From assembly GCA_905182985.1 (NCBI GenBank), contig CAJJDN010000060.1, positions 315,481 to 379,480 on the forward strand: a DNA stretch of 64,000 nt, in the 5' to 3' direction. Below the pieces are notes generated by a model, which did no database searches, was not told where the DNA came from, and saw nothing but the letters and a program-made list of their open reading frames with translations. This document shows positions 15,561 to 28,139 of the stretch, one piece after another. This DNA comes from Paramecium sonneborni (Eukaryota > Ciliophora > Oligohymenophorea > Peniculida > Parameciidae). Numbering within the stretch: the stretch's first letter is position 1; every line of letters starts with the position of its first letter. Made by a program: the position numbers and the translations under genes.

Positions 15561-16758
15561 TCATATTATTAAATCATTGACTGTCTGATTTCTAACATCG
15601 AAATTGTAATCCTGTTGATTTCCATACCTTTAAAAACTATATTTAAAATATTCTTCGAATTCTGGTTATAAGATTTATCCATGATTCTAATTATCAATCT
15701 CTTCCTCTTTCTTAATATTTTAATTTTAATCCATCTCTTATACTTAATTCCAATAATCTTAATTGAAACCAGAATAAAAATATTTCTATTGTTCTAACAT
15801 CATTAAATAATAAGGATCAGCACCCTCATAATTTAATATTAAATTTGCTTCCTCTTTTATTCTTTTATAATCATTACCTGCCTTAGGTAAATCAGATTAA
15901 GGATTCTTCTTCTTTCTACCAGCTCGACTTCTTTCTGTTCTTGGTAAACGCTTTCCATTTTCTCCCCTTAATGCATAAGGATTAAATTTCTAATGATGAC
16001 TTCGACATTGACTTGGAGTTCTTGTTCCTATTAATTCACTCATCTATTTAAATATTTTTGATGTCTTCTTCATCATTGAACAGGTCATTATATTCTCAAA
16101 TTGCTATAAAAATTATATATAAGTTGTATGCTCTTCAGTAGACCAATGACCTGTATTTATGTTCTCTTTCTTTGGTTTCTTTGTTTATTGATTCTATCCT
16201 TTCTCTTTTTAAGTTTATTAAGAACCTTCCTATTACACTACTGGCCCATCATTTTGTTAATTTGAAACTATATCTGATTACAGTTTTGGCATCGCACTAC
16301 CCTATGTAAAATGTAGAACCGTATACGGAGTTATTGGTTTTAATCTTCAATCAAATTTATTTTATTTTTTACATCTCTTCCCCTTACTTATGTATAGCTA
16401 TTTATTAACAATCCTCTACTACTTGCTTCTCAGATTCTAATGTCTTTGGCAACAACCCTTTTTAATCATTATTCCTTTTTTCAATATTCAATTTAATTAC
16501 TTTTTTTTTTTATGTTTTTTATTCTTAATTTAACTTGGAATTTCATGATCCTAAACATACTCAAATTGATAATGATGATATGCAGAAGGATAAAAATTCT
16601 ATTGAATCAAATTAAACTCATTTTAATTTGAACTGGAGTTTTGTTCTTAATTTATTATACATAATTCCCATACTTTGTTGTTGTTCATTCTCTCCTTAAA
16701 ATGGTATTTAAGGTTCTAACATATAAGGATAAAAATTTGGAAATTATTGGACGTTCAT
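15561..16758 (-). CDS. SHAQKYF-type MYB/SANT domain protein
   Basis: A 371-residue protein after removing introns of 28, 26 and 28 nt. A single MYB repeat begins GHWSTEEHTTYIQFLQQF and ends TPSQCRSHHQKFN. This is the R1/SHAQKYF class with SHHQKF in helix 3, common in ciliates, amoebae and plants. The N-terminal ~170 residues are Gln/Asn-rich, followed by a Lys-rich run. A basic patch (RTERSRAGRKK), which may be a nuclear localisation signal, follows the MYB repeat. Inference: a sequence-specific transcription factor; the target is unknown. It lies between the ABCC gene (same strand, 98 bp apart) and a divergent transporter gene. Confidence 0.85.
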
Positions 16759-17195
16759 CTTATATTTAGAATATTTATTATCTATTCTAATTAATATTTA
16801 ATATTAAAATAATTAAAAACTGCTCAATACTCCTTCAAAATTCCTCTTGTAATTATAATTATTTTTTTACCATTTCTTCGTATCAAAAAATTACTCTCTT
16901 CTCTCTATCCCTACCTAAACCTTACTATTTTACCAGTTTTTTCAATATCCCTTTCTTCCCTAAAGTTTTAAAGTAATATCTTTGACAATTCTGTAGATCA
17001 TTTTTTCTATATATACAATTCATTTTCAATTTAATGATTTCTTTAAAGCAATTAAAAGTGGATTTGGATATAAAATCTATTATCTATTTTTCAATACAGT
17101 TATAGTATTATTGTATCAGGTAATGTTCATATAAAATATTTAGGATTAGATAAAATAATAAAATATATGTATTATGATGAAGAATTATTAATTTT
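16759..17195. promoter_or_regulatory. Divergent intergenic region (MYB gene / GDT1 gene)
   Basis: 437 bp between two 5' ends. It has pyrimidine-rich stretches (CTCTCTTCTCTCTATCC near 16895) and AT-rich sequence. It must contain both promoters, but no specific element can be named from sequence alone. No ORF or RNA gene was recognised. Confidence 0.5.
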
Positions 17196-17991
17196 ATGAA
17201 ATGTCATAGCATAATATTTTTCTTCATTTTGATTAGGGAGACTTTAAGCTTTGATGGAAATGATAAAATAATACTTAGTTTATCTTAATCATTTATTTCA
17301 ATTATTGTCACTGAGTTGGGAGACAAAGTAATAATAATTTATAATAATAGACTTTCTTCTTAGCTGCTATAATGTCAATAAAATATAATAGAATAGCAGT
17401 ATTAATTGGTTCTACTCTTGCACTAATAATGATAACAACAATAAGTACAATTTTTGGGATAGTAATTCCAGAGTTGATTTCGATGTTTTATGCATAGATA
17501 GTAGTATGTATTGTTTTTTATGGATTTGGTGTTAAATATTTATATACATGGTATACTATGTAAAAAGAGAAGGATGAATTATAAGAGGTTGAATAGGAGC
17601 TAACAACACTGGATAGGAAATTAATGAATTTACCAGATCCTGAAACAGATCAAGTTAACGATAATGTTACAAAAAGTAAGTAATCCAAATATTGTTAATA
17701 GATTTTATATAAGTATAATTTTAATCGGTAGTTTGGTAAGCTTTTACTTTAACTCTTTTGGGAGAGTGGGGAGATAAAAGTCAAATTACTACGATTAGTT
17801 TGACATCAATATATAATCCCATTTATGTATTTATGGGTGCCACTATAGCTCATTTAATTTGCACAGTCATAGCAGTTCATGGTGGAAAATTGATTGCAAA
17901 TAAATTATCAGAAAAAAATTTCAATTTTCTTGGAGGTATTACTTTCTTTTGCATAGCACTTATCAACACTTATATGGTAGTATTTTTATGA
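17196..17991 (+). CDS. GDT1: GDT1/TMEM165 family cation transporter
   Basis: A 248-residue integral membrane protein. Introns lie at 17328-17350 (23 nt) and 17676-17701 (26 nt). Both hallmark motifs of the UPF0016/GDT1 family appear after splicing: VTELGDKTFFLAAIMS in the first half and LLGEWGDKSQITTISL in the second. They form the two pseudo-symmetric metal sites. The N-terminus (MKCHSIIFFFILIRETLSF) looks like a signal peptide. About six further hydrophobic segments and a charged central loop complete the usual topology. Family members move Mn2+/Ca2+ in exchange for H+ at the Golgi and support glycosylation; that role here is inferred from family. Confidence 0.93.
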
Positions 17992-18123
17992 TTGTATATA
18001 TGTATTTATTTGCATTTTTATATGTGTAATTTGATATTGAGTGAATTTCAATAATAATGATTATTAATTAATTTTAATTCTAAAATGATTGGAATAATAT
18101 TAACAATAATATTAAATTTTATA

Positions 18124-20293
18124 ATGAATAAATAAATTGTTATTAGAACTGCAACTAAAAAAAATTTCATATTTTCACAAAGTGTTCTTGAATCTAGCTA
18201 AAAATAATCTCTATCATAGAAATCTAGTAGACATTAGAAAGTTAAATCACAAGTTATATGCAACACACCTATAGAATAAGAAAAATATAAAACAGATTTC
18301 TTCAAATAATAGAGCCTTTTTAGTGAGGATTCCGATAATGATTTATTTCGCGAGAGTGCTTCAAAACATCCGAAGACAGCTAGTTCGTTGAAGACAAGAT
18401 CAAAGATCCTCAATTAGATGGCATATTTGACTTAAAAAATGATGCCTGAATATCAAAGAGGAATGGAGCTTATTTCATAGGCCGAGTAAAATGGATTTGT
18501 TATAAGAGGGATAAAGTTCTGGATTTGCGTATAGACTAAAATGACTAACCAATTCAAGTTAACAATCAGTAGCTGAGCTTTGGAGAAGTCTTAATTAATT
18601 ATTAATATGATAAGGTATAATATATATTTATAAGTTTTACTAAAGCATCCTATTGAGTTATAACCTGAATTATGGAATGTTCAGACTGTTAGATAAATGG
18701 AATTTTATTATTATAAGATAAGATCAAAAATGTAGCCTGTTCCACTTTAATTTTATATGAATTAAAATGAGAATACAAATTTTAAAATATTTGTTTCATC
18801 TGTCAATCCATTCCCAACCAAGTTTTCTTGTGATTAAATTATTTCCGTTAAAGGATGGAAATATAAAATAGATGACTCAAAAATATTTCATTGTGAATTT
18901 ATTTATATAAGCATGGTTTGTGATTTAGATACTTATGTGAAACTAAAATACTAATTCGGAACAAAAATATTGAAAAGACCTTAAACAATGTAAAAAAGAA
19001 TGGAAACAGAATTGATTATTCCTTAAAGTCCATAATAACAATAATTAGAGAGAATGAATTCAGATTTTTTATTAGCTCAAGTAGCTTAAATTAAAAAAAG
19101 AAGAAATCTAAAATTAAAATAAAGAGGATTATTATTTAAGGATTTAATAAAAGAAAATATTTAAAAAGTAGTTGAATATAATGAAGATTAATAACGTAGT
19201 TTTAGAGAAATGAGAAGAGTTCAATCTGATAATAGAATAGAAGATGTGTTATTAAGAAAGAAAGTTTTAAATTAAAATGAACAATAAAGAAAAGTATATG
19301 AATAAAAAACTCGAGAATTAGGAAAAATCTTGAGACAAAGATCTAATTTTGTTTAGTCAAAAAAAACATTGAAAAATAAAATATGTCATTATTGGCTTAA
19401 TTTCATATATATAGCTTTAATGAGTAGTAGGATACTTAATGTATATTAACATAAAATTGAAGCATAAAATTAATCTACTTTGATGGCATTTTAAGTTAAA
19501 AGAATTATGAGAAGAATTCATAAAAGACTTATAGCTGTTAAAGGATTAACATTATTTGATAGAGTATTTTTTGATGTTAAATTGTAAAATTATTTATGTT
19601 AATAATTAGAGCTTCCTTATGTTTTACTAGAGCAGTTTATCAAAAATAAATAAAAGAACATATTAATAAATTAATACCTTTTCTAAAATAAAGAGCTGAA
19701 CTTCATCTCTTCAAAAACCAAGTTATCGTCACTCATTTTAAAATTTTAAAAATTAGATAAAGCTTTCAAGAATTTCTATTAAAATTCAATAACTATAAAA
19801 AATAATTGAACAGTATTTGGTAGAAGTATTTTAAAGAATAACTTTTAAAAAATTATAATCAATTAAATTAAAAAAAGAAGGAAATATACTAGTAATATGT
19901 ATTTCTACTACAAAATTAAGAATATTATAGGTATACTATAAATTTAATAATATTAGTCTTCTTTAAAATTAATTTGTGAATGCATACAGTAAAGAAAAAT
20001 TAAGAGGATTTTTGAAAGAAATGAGTGTTTATTCTTAATATATAAAGAAATTAAGATAGCAAAAATATAGCAAATCAACGAAGAAAGATTTTTAATAGAA
20101 TTAGTAGGTAATGTATTAACCAAAATTGTTATACATTCCTAGTTATGATGAAATCTTAGAATATCTTCCAATATTGATGAGTAACTGTAATAAATAAGAC
20201 ACAAGAAGTTCTTAGCAGATATCACAATCTTAAATAGTGAGTTTGGGTGAAAACAATTAAAAAAAGAGAAAACAAGAAAGAGCGAAGAAATGA
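18124..20293 (+). CDS. Large basic protein, function unknown
   Basis: A 687-residue protein. Four introns are needed: 18486-18508 (23 nt), 18615-18645 (31), 19584-19609 (26) and 19931-19956 (26). Together they give a frame with no TGA. The Ser/Gln-rich N-terminus is followed by a globular stretch with beta character (about residues 130-290, e.g. FVSSVNPFPTKFSCDQI). Then come long Lys/Arg/Gln-rich helices with scattered IQ-like spacing (VKRIMRRIHKRLIAVKG, LMSSRILNVYQHKIEAQ). The tail is Lys-rich. The pattern recalls ciliate cytoskeletal or IQ/coiled-coil proteins, but I recognise no family. Its stop (20291-20293) overlaps an ATG at 20290; the next gene probably starts at 20311. Confidence 0.8.
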
Positions 20294-20310
20294 ATTTAAA
20301 TTAATTAAAT

Positions 20311-23300
20311 ATGTAATGGATTCGTGATTACATCAATTTGATCATTTAGACCAATCTATCTCCATCTATAAACAATATCAAACTGACTGCTTTCCAGATT
20401 CTGATATATTATTTATAGCTGACTCATTTTATAACATAGCAATATGATGAAAATGTATTTCGATTGATTAAAGCACTATCTGAAATCAGCATTTTAACAA
20501 CACTCTTTTAAGATATTTACATAGTTAATATTATAACAGGAGTCCTATTAGCAATTATAAATGTGTTACCTTATCTAATCATTTTGCATAGAAAAATTAG
20601 GAGCGAATATTAAAATGTAGATATCATCTCAAAATCAATTTTACAGGTACAAGAACACCTAAATTAAAGCCTGCCACAAAGTTAGTGAATTACTATTTCC
20701 TCTATTTCACATGGTTTCTGTACCTTCCTCAAATGCATTACATAAGTTGGAATATCATGCATTTAACTGATCTTTTACTTTTGGTATTGGCTTTGCTAAA
20801 CTTGATCTTTTCGATAATATCGTTACTTATTTCAAACATCTATTTCATAAATTTTGAATTCAATGAAATATAATTGAGAAAACATTTTACATACAATAAT
20901 TGTATAGCATAGTTACTTATAATACCTATGGCAATTTTGAATCAAAGTTCAGAATAAATTATGAATATAATCAGCAGATTTATTCATGGAATAATAATTT
21001 TAATATTATTTTATGAAGCTTATTTTTAATTACCTTTTGGGTATAAATTTTAATAATTAATTAATCTAGATTTTCAAAATATTCAATGATTTACAATAGA
21101 TTATTAGTTATGCATATTTTAATATTCATTTTTACTACAATTATGTACTAAAATTCTGAATATCGATATAGCCTATCAACAGTACTTCTTGTTACTTAAC
21201 CAATAACGTAGTATCTATTTCTAGTTTTACTGTAAGATAAAAGATTAAAAACATATCATAATACAATGAATTAATATTAAGAATTATTGATTATAGAAGA
21301 TTTTTTTGACATAATTTAAGCAACACAAAAGAGTAAAAAGAGAACTATAGAATTAATTTAAAAATTTAGTTTGCATTTTAATAGATGTTAATCAGTTAAA
21401 TGTTAATGTCGTAAGTTTGGTGCTAGTGGAATATTAAAATGGGATGAGGCAGTTATTTTAATATCATGTTTATTTAGAATAGGATTTGAAAAACATAGAA
21501 GTGATACTAAAAATCTAGAAATTTATAGTTTAAAATTCTTAACATTTATAAATAAATATCGAAATAATGCTCCTAAAAGTTATTAAGAGTTAAAGATTTT
21601 ATTTTAGAAAAAAAGAGATTATTCATTTTATTTCATCTAAATTTGTCTGTTGCTTTAATTTCTATTGTAAGCATAAATGTAAAAGGATGAAAATTATAAT
21701 ATAAATAGAGATACAAGAGTGTCTAATGTAAAATTATAAGTGAGTAAGAGTGAAAGAAGTATTGTTTAAACATTATATTAAATGGAACAAATAAAATAAA
21801 ACTTACTTCCTTTATTAATGTAATTGAACAATTTTAAGATATAATTTTGGAAGAGTTATTTAGCAGGTAAATTTACTAATTTTTCAGATATTGGACAGCA
21901 AGTGTAAAAATTATAATAGTTAAAACATTAAATTTTAAATTAGTTAAAGATTTATTATCCAATTTTTTATACTAATGGAAGAACATTTAATGTTTAATTC
22001 TTAAAGTATAGTGCTTTAATTGATTTATTGTTGTTTAATAATGTAAGAAAATATTTTGAATTAGAAAAAGGTAAGAATATTTTTAATATATGTTAGAGAG
22101 AAGAGAGATTTTGTAATAAGAGAAAAGCATGAATACATTTGAAATCACAAATATCAATTTTTTTAAAGGAGAAGCTATATCTGTAAAGGTTTGTATAGCT
22201 TAAGGGCCAAATATAGGTAAAGTATTAAATGAAGTAATTTCACCTTTGATTCCTAAATTTTTTGGATTTGGACATTTTGATAATCCAATGGAAGCATTTC
22301 TTGATTTCACAAAGGGAAATATTAATACTTTGATGCCGAGTTGGTTATCACCAGTGCATGATGAAATAATGTAAAATTATATAAGAAGAGGAGGAACAGC
22401 TAGAATAGGTAAGTACTTTTAAACATTTGCAAAGATATATGATAAAACATTAATTAGATGTTAAGTATATCTTGCTCATAATTTCAGTAAAGATTTAAGA
22501 GATGATTTTACTATGATTGGATGTCTAAAATCTTTAGAAGAGTAATAACCAAAAGTTACAGGGGAAGATGCTAAAAAATTAAAAAATGTAGCATTTAAAG
22601 GAGTGTAACATCTACTGTTTGATGTAAATGGAAACATATTGGGTGTAACTTAAGGTTTATTTAAAATGATTGATAGATTATAGAGATTAAGAACTAGTCA
22701 GAATTTATCATCACTTAAATAATAAAGTGTTGAAAAAAGCAAATCTGATATATCCTCATTAGAAAGTGAGAGTTTTGATGTTTATGAATAATAATGGTCA
22801 AATTCTATTTTAACAATTGATGATTTCTATAATAAGGTATTAATTTGGATGGTTTTACCATTCATCTGTAGAGAAATAGAATAAACAGGAATAGAGTATC
22901 TAATGGATGGGGAAACACCTCCAAAAAACAGATATCCAAATTTAATTGATTTAGATAATAGCAATAATGTAGTTTCTAATAAAGAGACTTACTTATTTGT
23001 ACCAGAAGACTTACATTTATTTGTTTAATAATATGAGAAGGCTTTATAAAAAATTATAGATGATACTCGTGTTCAATCAAACAATTTCTCTAATGGTAGT
23101 TAATATAAAGGGTTAAAATATGATTAGGAAAGTGATTCTGTAAGCATTCAATAGGCAGTAACCATTTTTAATGAAAAGTTATGTGCATTTTTTTATGATG
23201 AGCATCTAAAGCGACATCAAGCATTATAATTTGGTACAACTAGATAATCAGAGATGTAAAAGTCTTTAGTAAGACAATAATCTTAGACTTAAGTATCTAT

Positions 23301-25860
23301 TCCTAGTGAAGAGGATAGTGAATAATTGAAAACAAGAGCTGAGAAAGTCTATTAGGATAAATATACAAGATATATAGAAAAAATCACTCCATAAGATTTC
23401 AATCCTGTTCCAGTATTTTATTCAGTTAATTATGAAGAATATAGATATAAGAAAAATGATATTGATTTAAAATAATAAATGTTTCTAATTGAATTGAATG
23501 TTAATGAATAATAACTACTTACAACTATGGGATATAAAAGATAGGTTAGAGATACGATTAAATAAACATTTCAAAACTTTTAATCTAAGAGATAATTATT
23601 AGAATAACAATTATAAACAGAAGATTCTATGAGTGTTTAAGGAAATATGAGTGAATAGAGAAGTTATCATGATGCTGAAATTAACAATTATCTATTTCCA
23701 TCACATCCCTCTCATTACTTTGAAGAAATTTATATGGATTCTTAAAAATTAGATTAAGTTTCCAGTCCTTCTAAATAAATTGATAATGTTCAATTATTAT
23801 CAAGTAGAAGTGATGAAGTAGAAATTTAATAAAAACTTACTATAAATTCATAAGAATCTTAATTGAAGTATCCAGATAAAGAAATCACTAAAATGAATTC
23901 GAAGGCCTTTATTAAAAAAAAATAATAAGATTTTTTTAATGAAAATGATAGTAAATTAGCTATGGATAGCAGAGCATCATAATAATAAATTTAAGAGGAA
24001 TATTAAGTTAAATATTAAGAAAATCTAAAATTGTTTGATTCTAATTATAAATAGACTTTATCAAAGATAGAAGATTTCATAAATCCAACTACATTTAGAA
24101 TATAAAAATATCTTCTCTATATTGTACTATTCTTAATTGTTAGTTATATTAACTTATTAACAATAGCTGTGTATTAAAAGTATAATTTTACTGATTGTTT
24201 AAATTTGATTGATTTAATGTTATCTACCTAAATGGCATATTCTTAAATTACTCATGGACTTTATCGTTTAAAATTAGAATCTTAATTTTAAATGGATCTA
24301 AAATTATAAGAATTTTACTTAGAATAGATTGATGTGAATTTGTAAAGCTTAATTAATTTATAAAGCAATAAATAATTTGATATCAATTAAGTAGAATTTA
24401 GAGTAAATTAATTTTATGATGTGGAATAAGAATTAATTTTGAATCCAACATTATAAGCAACCATTTAAATGAGTCTAGCTTAATTTTATAAGATTAAAAA
24501 TAATTCTTTATAAAATGAAATAATAACTTAGATTTCTGTTGCTAATTTATAAGAAATTGGTTAATTACCATAATTAGCTTATGATTATTGTTATGCTGAT
24601 AAAATTGAAAACGAGGAATAGATTTAATAATTATTAACCATTTATATGGTTGTAATATTCTTTTTAGTTATGCTGTTGCAATTTCTTTAGATTCCATTAA
24701 TCTCTAGATTATCTAATGATCATAGAAGATTGTATAAAGTAGTAATGAAATTGTAAATTTATGAAGTTCATGATGAAATAGAAACATATGAATCAGTTTA
24801 ATCAATTTTTAAGAAATCTTTATATGAATGGATGCTGATTGATTTTGTTTCAGAAACAAGAATGTTTGAAAGTAGTATAGAGAACATGTAATAATCTCAT
24901 AATCATTAATTAACTGATTAAAGTTAAAGTTAATTGCTAAATACAAATAATAAGAAAAATAGATATAAATTATATGAGAAATTGAAGAAATAATAAATAA
25001 ATTAAACTAGATATATAGTTATTTTATTAATTGGATTATTCGTAATATTGGCTTATTTTTTAATAATATTTTTTGTGATTTTCATACTTTCATAATAGTT
25101 GTTGACAAACATAGATTTATTATTTAATTTTAAGTTAGCTCAATCTTCCTTTATGAATATTATTAACAACATGGATTTAATAACTTATGAAACATATAAT
25201 TAAGAAACATTTATGAATATAATGAGTTAAAAATAATTTGTAAATTATTCATAAGATTTAAGTAGTGATAAATAAGATTAATATATTGAATTTAATAATA
25301 ATTTTTTATCAATTATAAGTGACGAAGAATAAAAGTTGAATTTGGAAACTTTAAATGAGGATAATATTTGTGATATTAATATAGGAATTAAATGCAATGA
25401 AAGTCAAACTTCTATACATAATCCATAGATTATTTAATATTACTAACATGGGATGAAATATTTAATTACTTAAATAAAGAAGATAATTGAATCATATCCT
25501 TAATTTTTTTATAATAAAGAGGGTAAGAATAGTGAAGAAAATGTAGATAATTTTTTGTAAAGTTTAGAACATATAGTTTACATAGATTATGGAAGTGACA
25601 TCTTAATTTAAGCATAAGATAAAGTAGTAAGTATTGCATAGTAATAATTTAATAAATCTTTGTAAATTTATAAGGAAACATTGATGATATTTATTTTAAG
25701 TGTAGGAGTATTGGGATTATCAATAATATGGATTTTAGGTCGATTATTATTGAAAATGTAAATAGATTCAATAAATACATTTTAAACATCATTATTATTG
25801 ATATCACCAAAAAGATATTTGAATTTAAACATAATTCAGATTGCATAAAAGAAAAGATGA
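20311..25860 (+). CDS. TmcB-like PAS-domain multi-pass membrane protein
   Basis: About 1823 residues. Introns lie at 20647-20669 (23 nt), 21041-21069 (29) and 22071-22096 (26); the long last exon has none. The N-terminal ~400 residues contain many hydrophobic segments (YYFLYFTWFLYLPQMHYISW). Next comes a conserved cytosolic region with a CQCRKFG motif. A PAS-like domain sits in the stretch MNTFEITNINFFKGEAISV to MLIKC-type ending, around 22130-22550 (LMPSWLSPVHDEIMQNYI). After it follow a long Gln/Ser-rich region and C-terminal helices around an extracytosolic loop. This matches the large ciliate and Dictyostelium family named after tiny macrocysts protein B. Inference: a membrane sensor; ligand and output are unknown. 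An alternative start at 20290 adds seven residues but overlaps the previous stop. Confidence 0.75.
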
Positions 25861-25897
25861 TTGATTAACTTTTATATAATAATTTTATTAATGATTA

Positions 25898-26746
25898 TCA
25901 TTATGCTGTCCATCCTCCATCCATAGTATAAGCTGATCCTTTGATTTATGAAGCTGAATTAGAACACAAGAATAGAATCAAATCTCCTAATTATTCAGTT
26001 TGAACAGGTGTAACAGATGGTTATTTCTCTTCTAATAATTTAACTTAAGCTTCTTCAAATGATATCTTATATTAATCAGCCCTTAATTAGATTTAAGTTT
26101 CAATAAGTTTAGTCATAACCCATCCTGGACAAACTGCATTTATAGTAACTCCTGTTTTAGCAACTTCAAGTGCTGTTGCTTTTGTTAAACCAACAATACC
26201 ATGTTTTGCTGCAACATATGCACATTTATTAACAGAAGCAACCAAACCTAATTTTTAGATTAATATCATTATATATACCATGAACACTAGCTATATTAAT
26301 AATACGACCCCAATTTTAATCCAACATTTTTGGCAATGTATATTTTGTTGTAAGAAATGCTGCAGTTAAATTTATTGCTATAATATCATTGAATTTTTAT
26401 TCTGGGAAATTTACTGCTGTTTCAATATGTTATATTCCAGCATTATTTACTAAAATATCAACACTTCCTAGTGCTTAACTTGTTTCTTACACCATATTTT
26501 TAACCTATTTATATTCATTTTATATTTTACTTGTGGTGCTTCTTTTAAATCTGCTCCATGATAAAAAGTCTTTACTTTAAATTAATTCTCTATTTCCTTT
26601 CTAATCGCAACTACTTCCTCTGGTTTTGCAAATCCATTAAGTCCTATATGTACTCCTTAAGATGCCAATTTCTTTGCTACTGATAAGCCTATTCCACTTG
26701 TTGAACCAGTGATTAAAGCTACTTTACCAGGAAGATTAGCAAACAT
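25898..26746 (-). CDS. D-beta-hydroxybutyrate dehydrogenase (SDR family)
   Basis: A 263-residue NAD-dependent SDR, with introns of 26 and 31 nt. Motifs: ALITGSTSGIGLSVAKKL (cofactor site), DILVNNAGIQHIE (NNAG), RIINIASVHG with the catalytic Ser, and CAYVAAKHGIVGLTKA with Tyr-x3-Lys. It continues with TGVTINAVCPGWV and ends SAYTMDGGWTA. The pattern NKCAYVAAKHG..GLTKATALE is characteristic of the soluble 3-hydroxybutyrate dehydrogenases (PhaB/BdhA type, ~260 residues) that interconvert 3-hydroxybutyrate and acetoacetate. It is convergent with the TmcB-like gene, with 37 bp between the stops. No mitochondrial presequence is evident. Bacterial-like ancestry is possible, but the introns show it is a settled ciliate gene. 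Confidence 0.9.
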
Positions 26747-26848
26747 TAATAAAATTTGAACCTAAATTAAATATTATCATTTATTGTAACAAATAATTAC
26801 TTGATTTAGTTTATAATTATTTAAAATAAATATAAATTATTTTTTAAA

Positions 26849-27653
26849 ATGACTGAAGGACTCTAATTTGTTAAATTTGCTCTCTTATAATAAGAAAATG
26901 ATCCCCTTGAATATTGTGTTTGTACTCTTCCTATTCCATCAAATATTGGTATTCCTTTATTTCCTTGTGAACTTCCTAATAATTTTAGACTCTTTCAATC
27001 TAATGAAACATTTTCATAAATTGGAATGGTATTTGTAATTATCATTTCATTCAGAAAATCATGGATATTGAAGAAGAAGAAAACCATAAATTTATGAGAA
27101 CTATATGTTGTCCTAGTTTTAGACCTTTAAGTATTACTTCTAGAGATTTTTATAATAATATTCCTATTTAAGCAGAAAGAAAATTTGCAATTCCATTTAT
27201 TTAAAAAAATGAAATGAAAGTTAAATATGAAGGAGAATATGCAGGAAAAATTGTTTAAGAATAATGTTGCACCTTTATGAAAGGCATGTTTCATTAATTA
27301 TTCATATATGATAGTAATGAATACCTTATTTATGAAATTACGGCAAATATCAATTAAAAAGGCTTAATATGTTTTTTGCCCTTCTAATCTTGTAAATCTA
27401 TTATATATTCAATTATCGATAAAAGACCTGCAGAAGAATAATTAATTAATGAAAATTATACAAATGGACAAATTGAACATTTATTCTATGGATGGTCAAA
27501 TGAATTTTGTTCTAAAGCTGATCAATGTAAATTCATCATTTTTATTTTTCTTAAGATGGTATCAAATTCCCAGACAGTGCAAGTGAAAAGGATAAAGCAT
27601 TATTAATTATGTGTAGTATTTTTATTGATTATTTATGGTTTGAAAATTTTTGA
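26849..27653 (+). CDS. Phospholipid scramblase family protein
   Basis: A 249-residue protein with introns at 27029-27054 (26 nt) and 27527-27555 (29 nt). The central region (MRTICCPSFRPLSITSRDF, a KYEGEYAGKIVQEQCC stretch) and the C-terminus (IKFPDSASEKDKALLIM, then FIDYLWFENF) follow the scramblase fold. In that fold a 12-stranded beta barrel ends with a hydrophobic helix and the FP..a...KALL..c.fIDY.FFE pattern. Scramblases move phospholipids between leaflets in a Ca2+-dependent way; several Cys residues near the middle could be acylated. Function is inferred from family. It is divergent from the dehydrogenase gene, with 102 bp between start codons. Confidence 0.8.
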
Positions 27654-27671
27654 AAATAAATTTATTCATCT

Positions 27672-28067
27672 TCATAAATACTTTTTATTCTCTTATTATT
27701 ATTTTTAATAATAATTTTTAACTTATTCCTCTTATACTTATTCATCATCTACAAATTAAAATAAATTAAAAAATTATTATTGATTGGACTTTTACAACTC
27801 TGGTAATTAAGATTTATTTTCTTTTAAGAACTTAAATTAAAATTGATTTTACTTTTACAAGTCTTCTTCTTTCATCTATTTTTTCATCTATAAATTATTA
27901 AAATTCGACATCATCTTTAGCTTAAAAACAAGAAACAGCTAAAAATTTTATGATTTTTATAACATACATAAATTATAATAAGGACGACATTATTTTTATT
28001 GGTATTGTTCATTATCAATAAAACTCATACAGTTTTTGTATGCCTCTTATAAACTTTTACATGACAT
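27672..28067 (-). CDS. Small twin-CX9C (CHCH-type) protein
   Basis: A 112-residue protein after two introns (29 nt from GTATGTTATAAAAATC, 28 nt from GTAAAAGTAAAATC). The first half has two exact C-x9-C motifs: CKSLQEAYKNC and CRPYYNLSVSC, spaced by a short loop. This twin CX9C hairpin is the mark of Mia40-dependent proteins of the mitochondrial intermembrane space, often respiratory-chain assembly factors. The second half is Gln/Glu/Lys-rich and probably helical. The first motif follows the start (MSC). An in-frame upstream ATG at plus 28131-28133 would add 22 residues, but it sits only 6 bp from the divergent CLN3 start, so the downstream ATG is preferred. I cannot say which assembly factor it is. 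Confidence 0.65.
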
Positions 28068-28139
28068 TTAACCAAGAATTGGATGATCAATTTATTTATC
28101 ACCTCTAAATAATTATAATAAATTAAGAAACATTTAATA

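Noticed and set aside
18440..18580. Apparent frame break or in-frame stop in the basic protein gene
   Set aside because: An intron at 18486-18508 (23 nt) restores one frame and makes the total a whole number of codons.
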